From Tiliqua scincoides (taxonomy: Eukaryota; Chordata; Lepidosauria; Squamata; Scincidae): DNA of 64,000 nt. This document shows, piece after piece, positions 1 to 9,503 of this stretch. A program made the position numbers and the translations under genes. The notes below the pieces were generated by a model. The model saw only the letters and a list, made by a program, of their open reading frames with translations. It searched no databases and was not told the origin of the DNA. The stretch lies in contig NC_089826.1 in NCBI RefSeq assembly GCF_035046505.1, positions 9,264,254 to 9,328,253 on the forward strand, given 5' to 3'. Positions within the stretch are counted from its first letter, which is position 1. The number at the start of each line of letters is the position of its first letter.

Positions 1-66
1 GAGATGCCACCTTGTGTCTTATCAAGATCATCCATTTTATGCATTTAAATAACCTGAGTGTTAGTA

Positions 67-452
67 GCATAGCTGGAGGGGGTGCACAGGAAGTATTGCA
101 GAGATATAAGTATTGATAATTTGAGAACTGACATCATTATAACACTCAGCAGTAGCGTAACTGTGGGGGGGGAAACAGTAAGTACAGCAGGCATGCTGTA
201 TAAGTGAGACCCCCCCCAACTTGCTGTTGGAGCCAGTCCAGGCAGCAACAGCAAGGTTCAGAAGCCATCATTTGGTATGGCAAGCATCTGTGCATTGCCG
301 TCGCTGCCCAGAATGGTTCCAACAGCAAGTGGGGGGGGGGGCTCACTTATAGAGCATGTTCCAGTGCCTCAGTACTTACTGTTTCACCCCCCACAGCTAT
401 GCTACTGCTGAGTGTTACAATGATGTCAGTTCTCAAATTATGAATACTTACA
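67..452. mobile_element. Long palindromic MITE, 'CAGTGGCGTAGC'-related
   Basis: Arms at about 107-185 and 372-450 are near-perfect reverse complements, including TTTGAGAACTGACATCATT and CAGTAAGTAC. The inner part is also folded (AACTTGCTGTTGGA near 217-230, TCCAACAGCAAGT near 317-329). At the left, GTAGCATAGCTGGAGGGGGT (about 72-91) resembles the terminus of the common palindromic MITE of this window. No open frame or flanking duplication was identified. It lies in intron 2. Confidence 0.6.
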
Positions 453-792
453 ACTCTCCACACCAATCAGCACGGACGCGTACCTTCCTTCCAAGAAGGT
501 AACACTTTAACTTCCAGTAACTACCATACCTTGCTTCTGAAAAGTTCTGGACACTTGTTGCTTCCAAGTAAATATGCACCCAAACAGAATATTCATTCCC
601 ACTTTTTTCAAAGAGACTTATTTCCAAATAACTAAGGACTGCACTGAATTGCCTCTTTATCATTCAGGTCAGTGATCTTGCTTAGCATTCTGGCAAGCGT
701 CTACAGTGAGCAACAGACATCTTTCAGCTATCTCCGAGCAGACATAGCTCTGCAGTGCATGGCCAAAGATTTTGGATAATGCTCCTAAGATG

Positions 793-1152
793 CAGTGGTA
801 TCACTACAGAGGTGTGGAGGGTGTGGGCCACACCGGATGATGCATACCGGGGGGGTGACGGTGACACCACTATTGGCCAAAATTTTTTAAATCTTGGTAT
901 TTGAGAATAATACCTTCATGCTATATATCAATCAATGCATAATTCCATGCAGAATGAAATTAAATAAACTGCACAGAATTGTCTCTATTCTATCAAAAGT
1001 TAAAGCCAAAAAACCAGTAAGGTGGGGCAAAAGTACATCACCATGCCCGCTGCCCGGGCTGTTGCCCCACGCACTTCATGAAAGGAGGTCCAACATGGGG
1101 GTGACACGCTGGCCTCCTGCACCAGGTGACACAAACCCTAGTGATCCCACTG
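793..1152 (-). mobile_element. Non-autonomous DNA transposon, 'CAGTGGCGTCACTAGG' family
   Basis: The terminal repeats CAGTGGTATCACTA and (reversed) CAGTGGGATCACTAGGG are flanked by CTAAGATG (785-792) and CTAAGGTG (1153-1160), an 8-bp duplication with one mismatch. An 8-bp duplication and a CAGTGG end suggest hAT. The body shares tracts such as TTTTGATAGAAT (reversed) with copies at 9.5, 10.6, 30.1 and 50.6 kb. No transposase frame is present. Confidence 0.7.
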
Positions 1153-1730
1153 CTAAGGTGCGAAAGCTTTAAGGTTTAATTGTTATAGCCACGTGTCTTG
1201 CCCACTTTGGGCAAGAAGGGAAAACACAAGAGACAGGTATAGCAGGTCATTTGTGTATCATTTCACATTTTTGTCTAGCCCAGATGACTGTCGGTCTGAT
1301 GAAGAGTATTATTTGATGCCCATCATTGGAAACAGCTCTGGACTAGAGGTGCTTTGGTCTTAGTAGCTAAACCATGTTCTGGCACACTTATCGCAAAGCG
1401 TTAAATTTGTGACCCACCATATATTTCTCAGTCCCTGTCTGACCCCTGTAGAAACATTTTTATGCAGTCCAAAAACCAAACCTAATCTGAGAACAAAGTA
1501 AGAATTTGAAAATAAAGCAACACTGAAGAACACATGCTTGACAGTCACATGTGACATTCCAAATATATTTAAAGAACATCATGCTACTAGGCAAGTACCC
1601 TTATCTGAACAAAAGGATATGCATGGCTCATTCTTTCATGAACAGTTTACAGCTGAAAATTAAATGCAGAAGGATTTGTTTTGCAATCTTAGCCAGTTAA
1701 ATTCAGCCTCAATACCACAGAGTCACCTAC

Positions 1731-1802
1731 TTCACAAATCGCTCGCTCAGATGTTTTACGAAGTTATAGATATCACTCCAGTGATCTCTTACACTCGTTG
1801 AT
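1731..1802 (-). CDS. Exon 2 of the same ANTXR-family gene (VWA domain, MIDAS DxSxS)
   Basis: On the minus strand a pyrimidine-rich acceptor (TTCTTCTTTTTCTTTGCAG, ending at 1803) precedes 72 bases and a donor GTAGGT (1730-1725). The first base completes the Lys codon split by exon 1. The peptide then reads STSVRDHWSDIYNF followed by VKHLSERFV, ending with a split codon AA. Human ANTXR2 from memory has SGSVANNWIEIYNF then VQQLAERFV, the same length and phase, so the alignment is gapless. The joined motif D-K-S-T-S keeps the D-x-S-x-S metal site although the usual Gly is Thr. The Trp, Ile-Tyr, Phe-Val and Arg-Phe positions are kept. About half the residues differ from ANTXR2, which is much for this conserved exon. 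W-x-D-I-Y is closer to the W-x-D-L-Y of ANTXRL than to W-x-E-I-Y of ANTXR1/2. ANTXRL or a lineage-specific paralogue is therefore plausible. Confidence 0.85.
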
Positions 1803-1944
1803 CTGCAAAGAAAAAGAAGAAGAACATGTCTTTACCAAAGGGTTCAAAGCAAATAACCTATTACAGTTAAATACTTGCATGAAATAAAAAACATTTTTAT
1901 TTACGTTAGCTTTGGGGGGCGGAATTAGCTTTACTTAAGGGTAG

Positions 1945-2097
1945 AATAATCCCTTAAATATTAAATAGAATTATAATTAAATTGAATTAAATTTAAATAT
2001 TTAATATTAATATTTTAATTTAAATTTATAGAATTTATAAAATTATAAATTTATAGAATTTATAATTATTAAATAAATAAATATTAAATTAAAAAGG
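1945..2097. repeat. AT-rich low-complexity tract
   Basis: Nearly all A and T, with overlapping AATTTAAAT and TTATAGAATTTATA units that can fold on themselves. It lies about 145 bases upstream of exon 2 on the coding strand. Confidence 0.85.
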
Positions 2098-2114
2098 GTT
2101 GTCTTATGTAACCT

Positions 2115-2345
2115 GTTTTCTATTGTGTATTCACGTTTTTTAGTTGGAGGTATATTGTTTTTATCTGTCACCACCTATGGGTTTTTAGAATTATTATGTT
2201 ACAGCTGTACTGGGGTTTCAAACAATCTAGATTTTAAATGGGTTTTTTTGTCATTTTATGCTATGTTTTATGTATTAAGCTTTGTAAGTTGCCTTGAGCT
2301 TTTGGAAAGGCGGGGCCGGGGTATAAATGTTTTAAATAAATAAAA
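2115..2345 (+). mobile_element. L2-type LINE 3' tail, fragment
   Basis: GTAAGTTGCCTTGAGCTTTT, then GGAAAGGCGGGGCCGGGGTA and TAAATAAATAAA, is the typical 3' tail of sauropsid L2 elements. The T-rich sequence upstream fits the L2 3' untranslated region. No coding part remains. Confidence 0.7.
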
Positions 2346-2349
2346 ATGA

Positions 2350-3630
2350 AACGTACACTTTTTTCCTTTACATTCTTCTTTGTTTCGTTCAGTTCTTTCT
2401 TTCAAAGGCATTCCCTTACTTCCAAGTTATGCATTTATTTAACGTTTGTGCTTCTTTTCCTCAACTCAGAGTAGTGTATAAAAATTTTAAAAAAACAAAA
2501 CATGACATTTCCTGCTGTGAAAATCAATTTAAAAGAGCAACAGGGCAGTCCAATCATTTGCTTCACTGGGCTGCCGATCGCTGCAATTTGCAATAGTTGA
2601 ACCCAGTTCTGCTGTTGCAAAGTGGCTGCTGACAGAGTGCGGAGCAGAGGGGATTGATCCGGCAGTGATGATGTACGCCAGATCCTATCCTCCCTTTTGA
2701 CAGCCTCCCTGACCCCTTTCTCTTCTTGCACCAGCTAAACCGCTGGCATAGGTCCAAGGAGACCCACTGCAGAATGGGAAGCTTACAGAGGGGTAAAGGG
2801 ATTTAAATCCCTTTTCCCCTCCAAATCTGTGTGCCCCCACTGGATACAGTGCATGCCTTTTTGGCACAGTTGCACCAGTGTGGGGGGGGGGGGGAGAGAT
2901 AGGATTGGATTCCTTATCCAGTACCTAGACTGTCACTCCAAAAGCCAAGTGAAAAAGCTGATCTGCTCTCAAAGGTGAGATAGGACAAGCAACGCCTAAT
3001 TTCAGGATGAAATTCACTCAACAGGCTCACAGCAATTGCTGCAAGTGTCCTTCTTCTGGCAGCTACAGTTGCCTCCCCATGTGAAATTGCACATGTGATA
3101 AGCACAGCCCCATGAAAAGCATCAGGGATGGAGGTGGGAGGAATAGCATATAGTAGCGTTGTGGGGGTGGTATTGTCATAGTAGAGCTATACTTCCCTGC
3201 TTTCTAATAGCAGGCCTAGTGATGTCATATTCCAGGATATTATTAATTCATAAAAAGTCAACCATATTTGACTGTCAAGGTAGGCAAGTGGGCAGGGAAG
3301 ATTCCTGCCCAGGATCTGCCCTTTCCCCACCGAGAGCTGGTAGAGCCAAAGAGAAGATGGGTGGACCGTTATATAGATAATGTGTGGGGCATAGGGTGTG
3401 GGTGTGAGTGTGTGTAAGACACTGAGTGTGAGAGGGCAAGCACTCCCCCTCGGGATACGTTTGTATGGCAGAGAGGGAATGAACACACACTGGTTTTCTG
3501 GGCAGGCAGCCACATGTATATATCCTGAGGGAACTCGATATTTGCATAGCTTTCTGACAATAAGAATATGGTGTTTCCCTTTAGCAAGGGCACTCCTGCT
3601 TGGGAATAATGTAATGCCCCAAGCAGTTCT
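2350..3630. other. Unassigned intron 1 sequence
   Basis: Apart from a G-run near 2881-2894 and an alternating GTGTGGGTGTGAGTGTGTG tract near 3396-3415, I see no gene or recognisable repeat here. Confidence 0.5.
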
Positions 3631-3635
3631 TGGGC

Positions 3636-3970
3636 AGGAGGTCTGGTCTAGAGGGTAGAGCCTCCATCTGCCTGAAGATAACATCCACAAGGTCGCCAGT
3701 TCGAGGCCACCGGCACCGTGCGACCTTGGAGCAGCTGACAAGCTGAAGCCGAGCAATTCCATCTGCTCTGAGCGTGGGAGGATGGAGGCCAGAATGTGAA
3801 GCCAGATCGCAATGAAACACCTTGAATGTAGTGGTTCTTGAAAGAAAGAACCTTCTTTCAAATTGTAAAAATCCCTATTTAATAAGGGATTTAAATAAAA
3901 GCCTGCCTATGTAAACCGCCTTGAATAAAGTCTTGAATAAAGACCAAGAAAGGCGGTATATAAATACCTG

Positions 3971-4013
<43 letters not shown>
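3636..4013 (+). mobile_element. tRNA-derived SINE with L2-type tail (Anolis SINE2-like)
   Basis: A tRNA-like head carries an A-box-like TGGTCTAGAGGGTAGAGCC and a B-box-like GGTCGCCAGTTCGAGGCCA. A body near ACAAGCTGAAGCCGAGC is followed by a tail AACCGCCTTGAATAAAGTC, AAGAAAGGCGGTATATAAAT and (TTA)n. The tail resembles L2, so an L2 enzyme probably mobilised it. A second copy lies at 46909-47260. It is a pol III-derived repeat, not a functional tRNA gene. Confidence 0.85.
3972..4013. repeat. (TTA)n microsatellite, SINE tail
   Basis: About 14 uninterrupted TTA units form the end of the SINE tail. Confidence 0.95.
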
Positions 4014-4211
4014 GTTCTTCCCTTGTTTTAAAATGGCTTCCTGACTGAAGGCTAGTCTTCTGGAGGGTGCCATGCACTAGAAATCTCATTCCCACCACTG
4101 CAGTATTCCATGTACAGTTGAATGAAATGTTCTCCCCCAGCAAGTTCCTCATGCGCCCTGATAAACCACAGTCCCACAACAACAAGGCCTAACTCCTCTG
4201 TTCGTACACCC

Positions 4212-4664
4212 TAGGGCTGCCCAAACCCCAGCCCGGGGGCCACTTGCGGCCCTCAAGGACTCCCAATATGGCCTTCAGGGAGCCCCCAGTCTCCAATGAG
4301 CCTCTGGCCCTCTAGAGACTTGCTGGAGCCCGCGCTGGCCTGATGCAACTGCTCTCAGCGTGATGGCCAACTGTTCGACGTCTCGCGTGTGCTCTGGTAC
4401 GAGGGCTCCCTCCACTGCTTGCTGTTTCACGTCTGTGATGCAGCAGTGGCAGCAAAGGAAAGGATGGCCTTGCTTTCTGCAAGGCCTTTTATAAGACTTG
4501 AGCTATTGCAAGACCTTCATTCATTCATATAAGTTCCATCTCTAATATATTCATTTATGTAAATGTATTCAAATTTGAAATGTAAATTAATTCTTTTTTG
4601 CCCTGTCCCCAACAGTGTCAGAGAGGTTATGTGGCCCTCCTGCCAAAAAGTTTGGACACCCCTG
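4212..4664. mobile_element. hAT-like non-autonomous element, 'CAGGGGTGYCCAAA' family (copy 1)
   Basis: Ends (T/C)AGGGCTGCCCAAAC and TTTGGACACCCCTG are imperfect inverted repeats, flanked by a perfect 8-bp duplication GTACACCC (4204-4211 and 4665-4672). The 453-base body includes GGGAGCCCCCAGTCTCCAAT and is shared with copies at 20.5, 23.3, 45.0, 51.0, 57.2 and 57.8 kb. No transposase frame. Confidence 0.9.
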
Positions 4665-4672
4665 GTACACCC

Positions 4673-5310
4673 TATACTCTCACCACCCAACAGCCACAAG
4701 TGCCACCAACCACAAATGCTTCACCCCACCTCGCCATACCAAGGCCTAACTTCACATCCCATCTGCCACAATCCGCAGACAGAGACACACAATATGGTGG
4801 CACTCAAATACCAACAACATCCTCATATCCTCCACCTTTTTTCTCTCTCACACAGAAATAAAACCTGGCTCTACTTCTGTACAGAGCCTTCTGTAACAGC
4901 ACAAGCACCAACTAAGTATCAAAAGACTTTTTGAGCTACAATCTGTGTTCCTCAGCAAGAACTCAGTTGTGGTGGACAAGTTTCCCTTATGGACAGTTTG
5001 CCCACCATGACCAGTGTTCTTTCTCCTGCAATGCACAGTGGCAGGAGTGTGGCAGGAGTGTCCCAGAGTGCTCTCTCAATTCATACAGGGCAACAGTGAT
5101 GTTGAACAGGCCTTCCCTGCACTGGTGTGAACATACACCAGAATTTCCTGCAACACAGATACATCAAAATGGTGAGGTTCCTCCAAAAGCAGGAAGTCCG
5201 TGATACATCAGGGTAACACCATATGATTAAGGCTATACCTGTAAATAGCTAACAGAGGATCTTAATCTACTGAAGTGTTTCTATGCAATTCAAGTTTTCC
5301 AGCGGGAATT
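4673..5310. other. Unassigned intron 1 sequence
   Basis: No gene, RNA or repeat family recognised. Confidence 0.5.
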
Positions 5311-5315
5311 TTCCC

Positions 5316-5400
5316 TTGGGCTGCGAGCCTATATGCACTTTCCTGGGAGGAAGCCCCACTGAACACAGTGGGACTCACTTCTGAATAGACACGCACGTGA
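5316..5400. repeat. Short palindromic 'CCAATCCTAT' element
   Basis: TTGGGCTGCGAGCCTATATG, then CTGGGAGGAAGCCCCACTGA, then GTGGGACTCACTTCTGAATA. The two halves are imperfect reverse complements around a central CCATTGA-type core. This about 85-base unit recurs at least ten times in the window. Confidence 0.65.
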
Positions 5401-5838
5401 GCATGCTATATGTCTTTCCTGGCACAAGTGTGAAATTGTGATTTCAGTCCTTTTCAGTGACTGCAGATTTAGGGCCCAATCATGAGCTGGGCCAGCACCA
5501 ATACTGATCTCCAGTGCCAGTGCTGGGTGCTGCAAATGTGACATAAGGCACACCTGAGACACCATACGCTGACTCAGAGCCGATTCTGGCCCACTGCCAC
5601 CAGGATGCCACCCAGAGCTAAGTAAGAGCTCTGAGCTGCCATGAGGGTTTCAGGTGTGGGGGGAGGCATTCTGGGGCAGGGGAGGGAAGAAACCAAGGGA
5701 GGAGGGGGCGGGACTGGTAGAGCTCAGCTCTGCCGGATCCTGAACTCCTTGTTGGGCCAGAAAGCCCAACACGGAGTCTCCCAAGTCTGCACCGGTAAAA
5801 TAGATCGCACAGATTTGAGAAGGCCCATTGCTGTGGTG

Positions 5839-6350
5839 CCACAGGATGAGGAGGTAGTTGCTTTAGCCCAGGGCCTCCAAGAGGAATTCTATCAGGGGGT
5901 ACAAAGTTTCTTTGGGGTCCCTTTCCAAAGAGGGAGGGGGTGAAACCCAGTGGGGCGGCAATGGGGATGGGCAGCACTTCTGCAGCAGCTGTAGCCCCGC
6001 AGCTGTGTCCCTGAGCTCCCATCCACTCCTTCATGGTAAGCAGATCCACAAGCCAAAGAGCTCCTGGAGCAGACCAGCTTCCTCCCAGATGTGGCACTGT
6101 TAAGGAATGTATCCATTCCTGGGCCTGGTGCATGTGGCTTCTGGCAGTAGTTTCTGCCATGTGCTTCCTGTGTGGGTAGTGAGTCTGAGTGAGATTGGAA
6201 AATGTAAGATCCCAGGAAATTTCTGAGCCCCCTTCTTTGGCTCCTGGGCCCCCTTTCTGACCCTGGGCCTGGGTACAAATTACCCCCTTTACCCCCCTCT
6301 CCTAGGCCCTGCTTTAGCCCCACTGCACCCGGGGGCGGTGCCACCTTTAG
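5839..6350. repeat. Unclassified interspersed repeat, second copy at about 62.4 kb in opposite orientation
   Basis: 5865-5955 (GCCTCCAAGAGGAATTCTAT, then GTCCCTTTCCAAAGAGG) matches the reverse complement of about 62440-62515. The C-rich part at 6225-6345 is probably the same repeat. Two minus-strand open frames of 163-180 codons here have no recognisable domain and look fortuitous. Confidence 0.45.
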
Positions 6351-6821
6351 GACTGGGCTGCCCAGCTGATAAGTAGTTGTCATTCCACACGTTTTAATCT
6401 AGAGTGAAAAAGAGACATGCTTGTAAAAGGTAAACGAAATATCACTTGCTCCTCCCATGGTGAAATAGTAGCACGTTACTCTGCATTACCAATTTGGACT
6501 ATGAAACCAGATGAGTTATTCCAGGACAAAAAAAAAAAGCGCATAATTTTATTTATGGGCCATAAAGACATGTGCCTGAACTCAGACTTGTTATGAATCA
6601 GCCTGCTGTAACTGTCTCACAGACAATTCTCATAACAGTCTCACAGAAAGTTCCTCCATATCTACACTATCTGACTCAAGCAGATTACAGTTGACATCCT
6701 GCATTCACTGAACTCAAGTCCAGGGCGTGGAGGCAGCCACAACAACACTTTGCCCCACCCCTCACTATAAGCACATTCATTAACACCTTGCCAGAACATT
6801 AACTTCAGTTGGTTCTGGGAA

Positions 6822-6976
6822 GGAGTTACAGCACAGTGCTACAACTCATGCTTTTCATGCAGGCCTCTGGTTCAATCCTCACTACCTCCAGCTTAAAGTT
6901 AAGTAGCAGGGACCCTGAAGAAACACTCCCAGTGGGTAGACTGATGTTCTGAGTAAGGAGGAAGCAGCTTCACATG
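6822..6976 (+). mobile_element. Old tRNA-Ala-like SINE
   Basis: The layout is tRNA-like, with CTTTTCATGCAGGCCTCTGG and GGTTCAATCCTCACTACCTC (B-box-like), then a tail CTGATGTTCTGAGTAAGGAG. It corresponds to the widespread sauropsid SINE with a TTTGCATGCAGAAGGTCCCA core. Related copies lie at 19494, 35180 (-), 45463 (-) and 59985 (-). Confidence 0.6.
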
Positions 6977-7149
6977 CCAGTACTACAATCAGGTCCCAAA
7001 CTGAAGTATAGGAACAGTACTTTGTCATTAAGATCTACACTTGCTTCCAAGTTTGTTTCTAGGAGCAAATCAAAGTGTTGATTTTAATGAAATGCAACTA
7101 ATTTAGGATTTGGGTTTCTGAAAGACATCTTTTCCCACCTGAAGGTGCC

Positions 7150-7400
7150 TGTCCTTCAAGACCATCATCTGAAGGCCTACTCCAAGTGTCTCTGCCTTTG
7201 GGACAGCTCATATACGCAGGGATAAGGCCTTTTCTGTGGTGGCCTCCTGATTATAGAATAACCTCCCAAGGAATATTTGTTTTGAGTCCTTCTATCCATT
7301 TAATATCATCAAAACTGCCTTATTTTATTCAATGAATCTTCAATGAATATTCAATGAATCTATTATATTTTATTTTATGTATTGCCTTATGAATATAGAT
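7150..7400 (+). mobile_element. Degraded L2-type LINE 3' fragment
   Basis: GGGATAAGGCCTTTTCTGTG followed by GTGGCCTCC is the decayed form of the L2 coding end for R-A-F-S-V-V-A-P (compare 26610-26640). An AT-rich TTTTATTTTATGTATTG trailer follows. Confidence 0.5.
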
Positions 7401-8010
7401 GTAGTGGTGCAACCTGGATTGCCACCTGATGCCATCTTGGTCCACCCCATAAACCAAAACCTTTACCATGTCCTCACACGCTGCAGTGGAACTCTGAAGT
7501 GTGGGACTTCTGGTTTCATTTACAGGGATAGCACAAGAAGCCTCAGTGGGGCTCAGTTCTAGAACTTGTGGGCTTTAACCCTGAACAACCCCCCTTTTTT
7601 AATACTAAGTCTTAATATTCCCACCAAAATAAAAAATTTCTTTCAGCATATTCATGGAAAACAATTCAATTCACAAAATTGTACTAAGTGTCACCCTCAG
7701 TTGCAGTATAAATAAAAAAAAAAAAGAGTAAGGTCAAAATGGCCTTGAAATGCACCAGGTATAAGTCTGTCTCACATGAGATGAAGTGGACTGTCAGCCT
7801 TTAAGGTGCAACAGGTTGCTTGCGCTGCAACTGATAGAACAAAGCTAATCCTGGGAGTCCTCACCAAAAAAAAAAAAAGAGACAGCCTCTGTGCATGCAC
7901 AAAGGGCTTTTCCTTCACTGTTGAGTAAACCCAGCTCTCCTTCACACACCATCTGAGATTAGAGATGTGCAGGCCCCGAAGGCGCGCACACAGGCCAGAG
8001 AACAAGCACC
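7400..8010. other. Unassigned intron 1 sequence
   Basis: Short A-runs near 7708 and 7866; otherwise nothing recognised. Confidence 0.5.
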
Positions 8011-8018
8011 ACCTGTCG

Positions 8019-8242
8019 CAGTGGTATAGCCAGAGGGGGCGCAAAGAAGTTTTGCAGGCGCCTGAATGCGCCCTGCAAGGGGTCCCTCCCCTTGTGAGCT
8101 ATTGGAGGGTCCAAAACATAGGCATTTGCCTGCCTCCAAAGGGGGACGGAGAAGAGCAACTTGCATGGCGCATTCAGGTGCCTTGCATGGCGCGTTCAGG
8201 TGCCAAACTTAGTGCTTTGCCCCCCTCGAGCTACGCCACTGA
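8019..8242. mobile_element. Palindromic MITE, 'CAGTGGCGTAGC' family
   Basis: Inverted ends CAGTGGTATAGCCAGAGGGG and (reversed) CAGTGGCGTAGCTCGAGGGG, flanked by ACCTGTCG (8011-8018) and ACCTGTTG (8243-8250). The arms contain the family motif AAACTTAGTGCTTTGC. It sits in intron 1, about 140 bases from the exon 1 donor. Confidence 0.85.
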
Positions 8243-8339
8243 CCTGTTGCTTTCTAATTAGCTGGGTGATCCTGTTGATAGGGTGGGTGGCTGGGTGGGG
8301 GAAGCTTGCACTGTGCCTGGGAGAGTCGCCATCTCCACC

Positions 8340-9120
8340 ACCGCCCCCCTTCCAGGTAAGCTCCACCCCTAGGCAGCACCTACTTGTCCAGGACGAAGTA
8401 GAGATCGAAGGCTCCGTGGCACCTGGCCTCCTCCTCTTCTACGGTGGCCAGCGCGGGCGGTGGCGGCAGCAGCAAGGGCAGGAGCAGAAGCCAAGCCAGC
8501 AGCACTGCCCGGTCCAGGCGCCAGGCTGGCCCGATCCGCACGGCTGCCATCTCCTCCTCCTCCTCCTCCCCTACTCACTCCCTGCAACAGCTGGACTTCT
8601 CCTTGCCAAGGGACGGAGGGAGGGACCAGGGAGCGGAGGACAAAGGGGGCTCGCTGGCTGCAGGCTCCGCGGGGAAGGCGCGAACAATGGGCGCTGGCTG
8701 GAGAGGCTCGCTGCGCGGGGCACAGAGGGAGGGGGTCCCGGTCCTGGTGCGCTTCTCCCGCGATCGCTTCTGCGCCTCCTCCCCTCTCTCTGCGGAGGAC
8801 CGATCGGAAGGCGAAGCTCCCAATGGCGACGATCTCCCCAAAGGAAGAGCAGCAGCAGCCAACTTGGGGGCTCCGGGCTCTTTCCCCCCCTTCCTTCCTT
8901 CCCCTGCCCCACTGCCTCCGCCTGACCTTTTATGGCATCGGGGAGATGTTCTCCTCTGAGCGATCTCCACTGATTGATGAGTACCAGAGGCAGAAGAGAC
9001 AGTCCCCCCCCCTCCTCCCCGCCCCAGAGAAGCGAGGGCCGACTCTCTCAACTCTTTCCCCGGCTTGGGTCAGCCCCAGAGGCGGGGTTTGCCCGTTGAC
9101 GAGCCTGGCCTTGGTCTCAG
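8340..9120. promoter_or_regulatory. CpG-rich island, putative promoter and 5' UTR of the ANTXR-family gene
   Basis: The stretch is much richer in GC and CpG than the AT-rich surroundings, with many CGCG, GCGGGC and CCGCC patches. It covers exon 1 and about 570 bases upstream on the minus strand. No clear TATA box was seen, as is usual for CpG-island promoters. The transcription start cannot be placed from sequence. Long open frames on both strands here follow from the GC content, not from coding. Confidence 0.7.
8384..8550 (-). CDS. Exon 1 of an anthrax-toxin-receptor family gene (signal peptide and start of VWA domain)
   Basis: Read on the minus strand, an ATG at 8550-8548 after a GGAGGAG purine run opens 55 codons plus two bases, ending at the donor GTAGGT (8383-8378). 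The product starts MAAVRIGPAW, has a Leu-rich core (about residues 15-28, VLLAWLLLLPLLL), a PPPP-ALA stretch like a signal-peptidase site, an acidic EEEEAR linker, then CHGAFDLYFVLD. ANTXR1, ANTXR2 and ANTXRL have C-x-x-(A/S/G)-FDLYF(V/I)LDKS at this point, the first strand of the extracellular VWA domain that binds collagen and laminin-type ligands. The Asp of LDK is the first MIDAS metal ligand. The split Lys codon (AA then one base) matches the phase deduced for ANTXR2. The CpG-rich setting fits a promoter-proximal first exon. FVLD resembles ANTXR2 (ANTXR1 has FILD), but exon 2 is divergent, so the paralogue is left open. The family call is firm; the name is not. Confidence 0.85.
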
Positions 9121-9132
9121 CCTTGCCAAGAG

Positions 9133-9318
9133 CGGTGGCGTAGCTGGAGGGGGGCGAGGCACTAAATCGCAGCACTAAGTTTTGCAGGGAGCCGGGCGGA
9201 GGAGAGAGTGCCCCCTTTTTGCTCCCCACAATGGCTCCGAAGGGGAGGGGCCGCTTGCACGTCGCGGTGAGGCTCCCTGCAAAACGTAGTGCTTTGCCCC
9301 CCCTCTAGCTACGCCACG
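9133..9318. mobile_element. Palindromic MITE, 'CAGTGGCGTAGC' family
   Basis: Inverted ends CGGTGGCGTAGCTGGAGGGG and CTCTAGCTACGCCACG with internal TAAGTTTTGCAGGGAGCC mirrored by GGCTCCCTGCAAAACGTAG. Flanks are GCCAAGAG (9125-9132) and GCCAGGAG (9319-9326). It lies just upstream of the CpG island. Confidence 0.85.
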
Positions 9319-9503
9319 GCCAGGAGTCAAACTTTAGGTCTGAATAGGGGTTACTTGAACGGCCAGTGTTCAGACAAGCTTTGGTGTGCCCCCCCCCCCA
9401 CCGGGCAGGGGGTGTATCATTTATTCTACCATATATTCCTTGATGAAGATGTTTCCGGAGGCTCCCTGCAAAACTTAGTGCTTTACCCCCCACCAGCTAC
9501 GCC
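9319..9503. repeat. Unit 'GGAGTCAAACTTTAGGTCTG', copy 1
   Basis: A block of about 185 bases from CAGGAGTCAAACTTTAGGTC to CAAAACTTAGTGCTTTACCC, ending with half of the palindromic MITE. The same block recurs in tandem at 10857 and 11046. Confidence 0.7.

Larger units (their letters stand above)
1..1730 (-). other. Start of intron 2 of the ANTXR-family gene
   Basis: The minus-strand sequence after the exon 2 donor. I looked for exon 3 (family pattern P-x-x-R-x-S-F-I-V-F-S) and did not find it, so it probably lies beyond the left edge. The stretch contains two inverted-repeat elements (about 67-452 and 793-1152). The remainder (453-792 and 1161-1724) shows nothing I can name. Confidence 0.6.
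1803..8383 (-). other. Intron 1 of the ANTXR-family gene
   Basis: Inferred from the exon pair: 6,581 bases from GTAGGT to TTTGCAG on the minus strand, phase 2. It holds an AT-rich tract, L2 remnants, a tRNA-type SINE, an unclassified repeat and a palindromic MITE only about 140 bases from the donor. No extra exon was recognised inside it. Confidence 0.75.

Noticed and set aside
1360-1557. Exon 3 of the ANTXR-family gene
   Set aside because: The minus-strand frame does not give the expected R-x-S-F-I-V-F-S pattern and lacks fitting splice sites.
3636-3720. tRNA genes in SINE heads (also 19494 and 46909)
   Set aside because: A and B boxes are visible, but I do not see a cloverleaf with an intact acceptor stem, and the sequences continue into SINE bodies.
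3187-3861. 224-codon minus-strand open frame
   Set aside because: It runs into the SINE at 3636 and shows no recognisable domain.
5618-6160. 180-codon minus-strand open frame
   Set aside because: No domain, no splice signals, Pro/Leu-rich composition, and it overlaps an unclassified repeat.
8161-8959. Long plus-strand open frames (254, 227 and 171 codons) in the CpG island
   Set aside because: They are low-complexity, overlap each other, and lie opposite the ANTXR exon and its upstream region. High GC removes stop codons.
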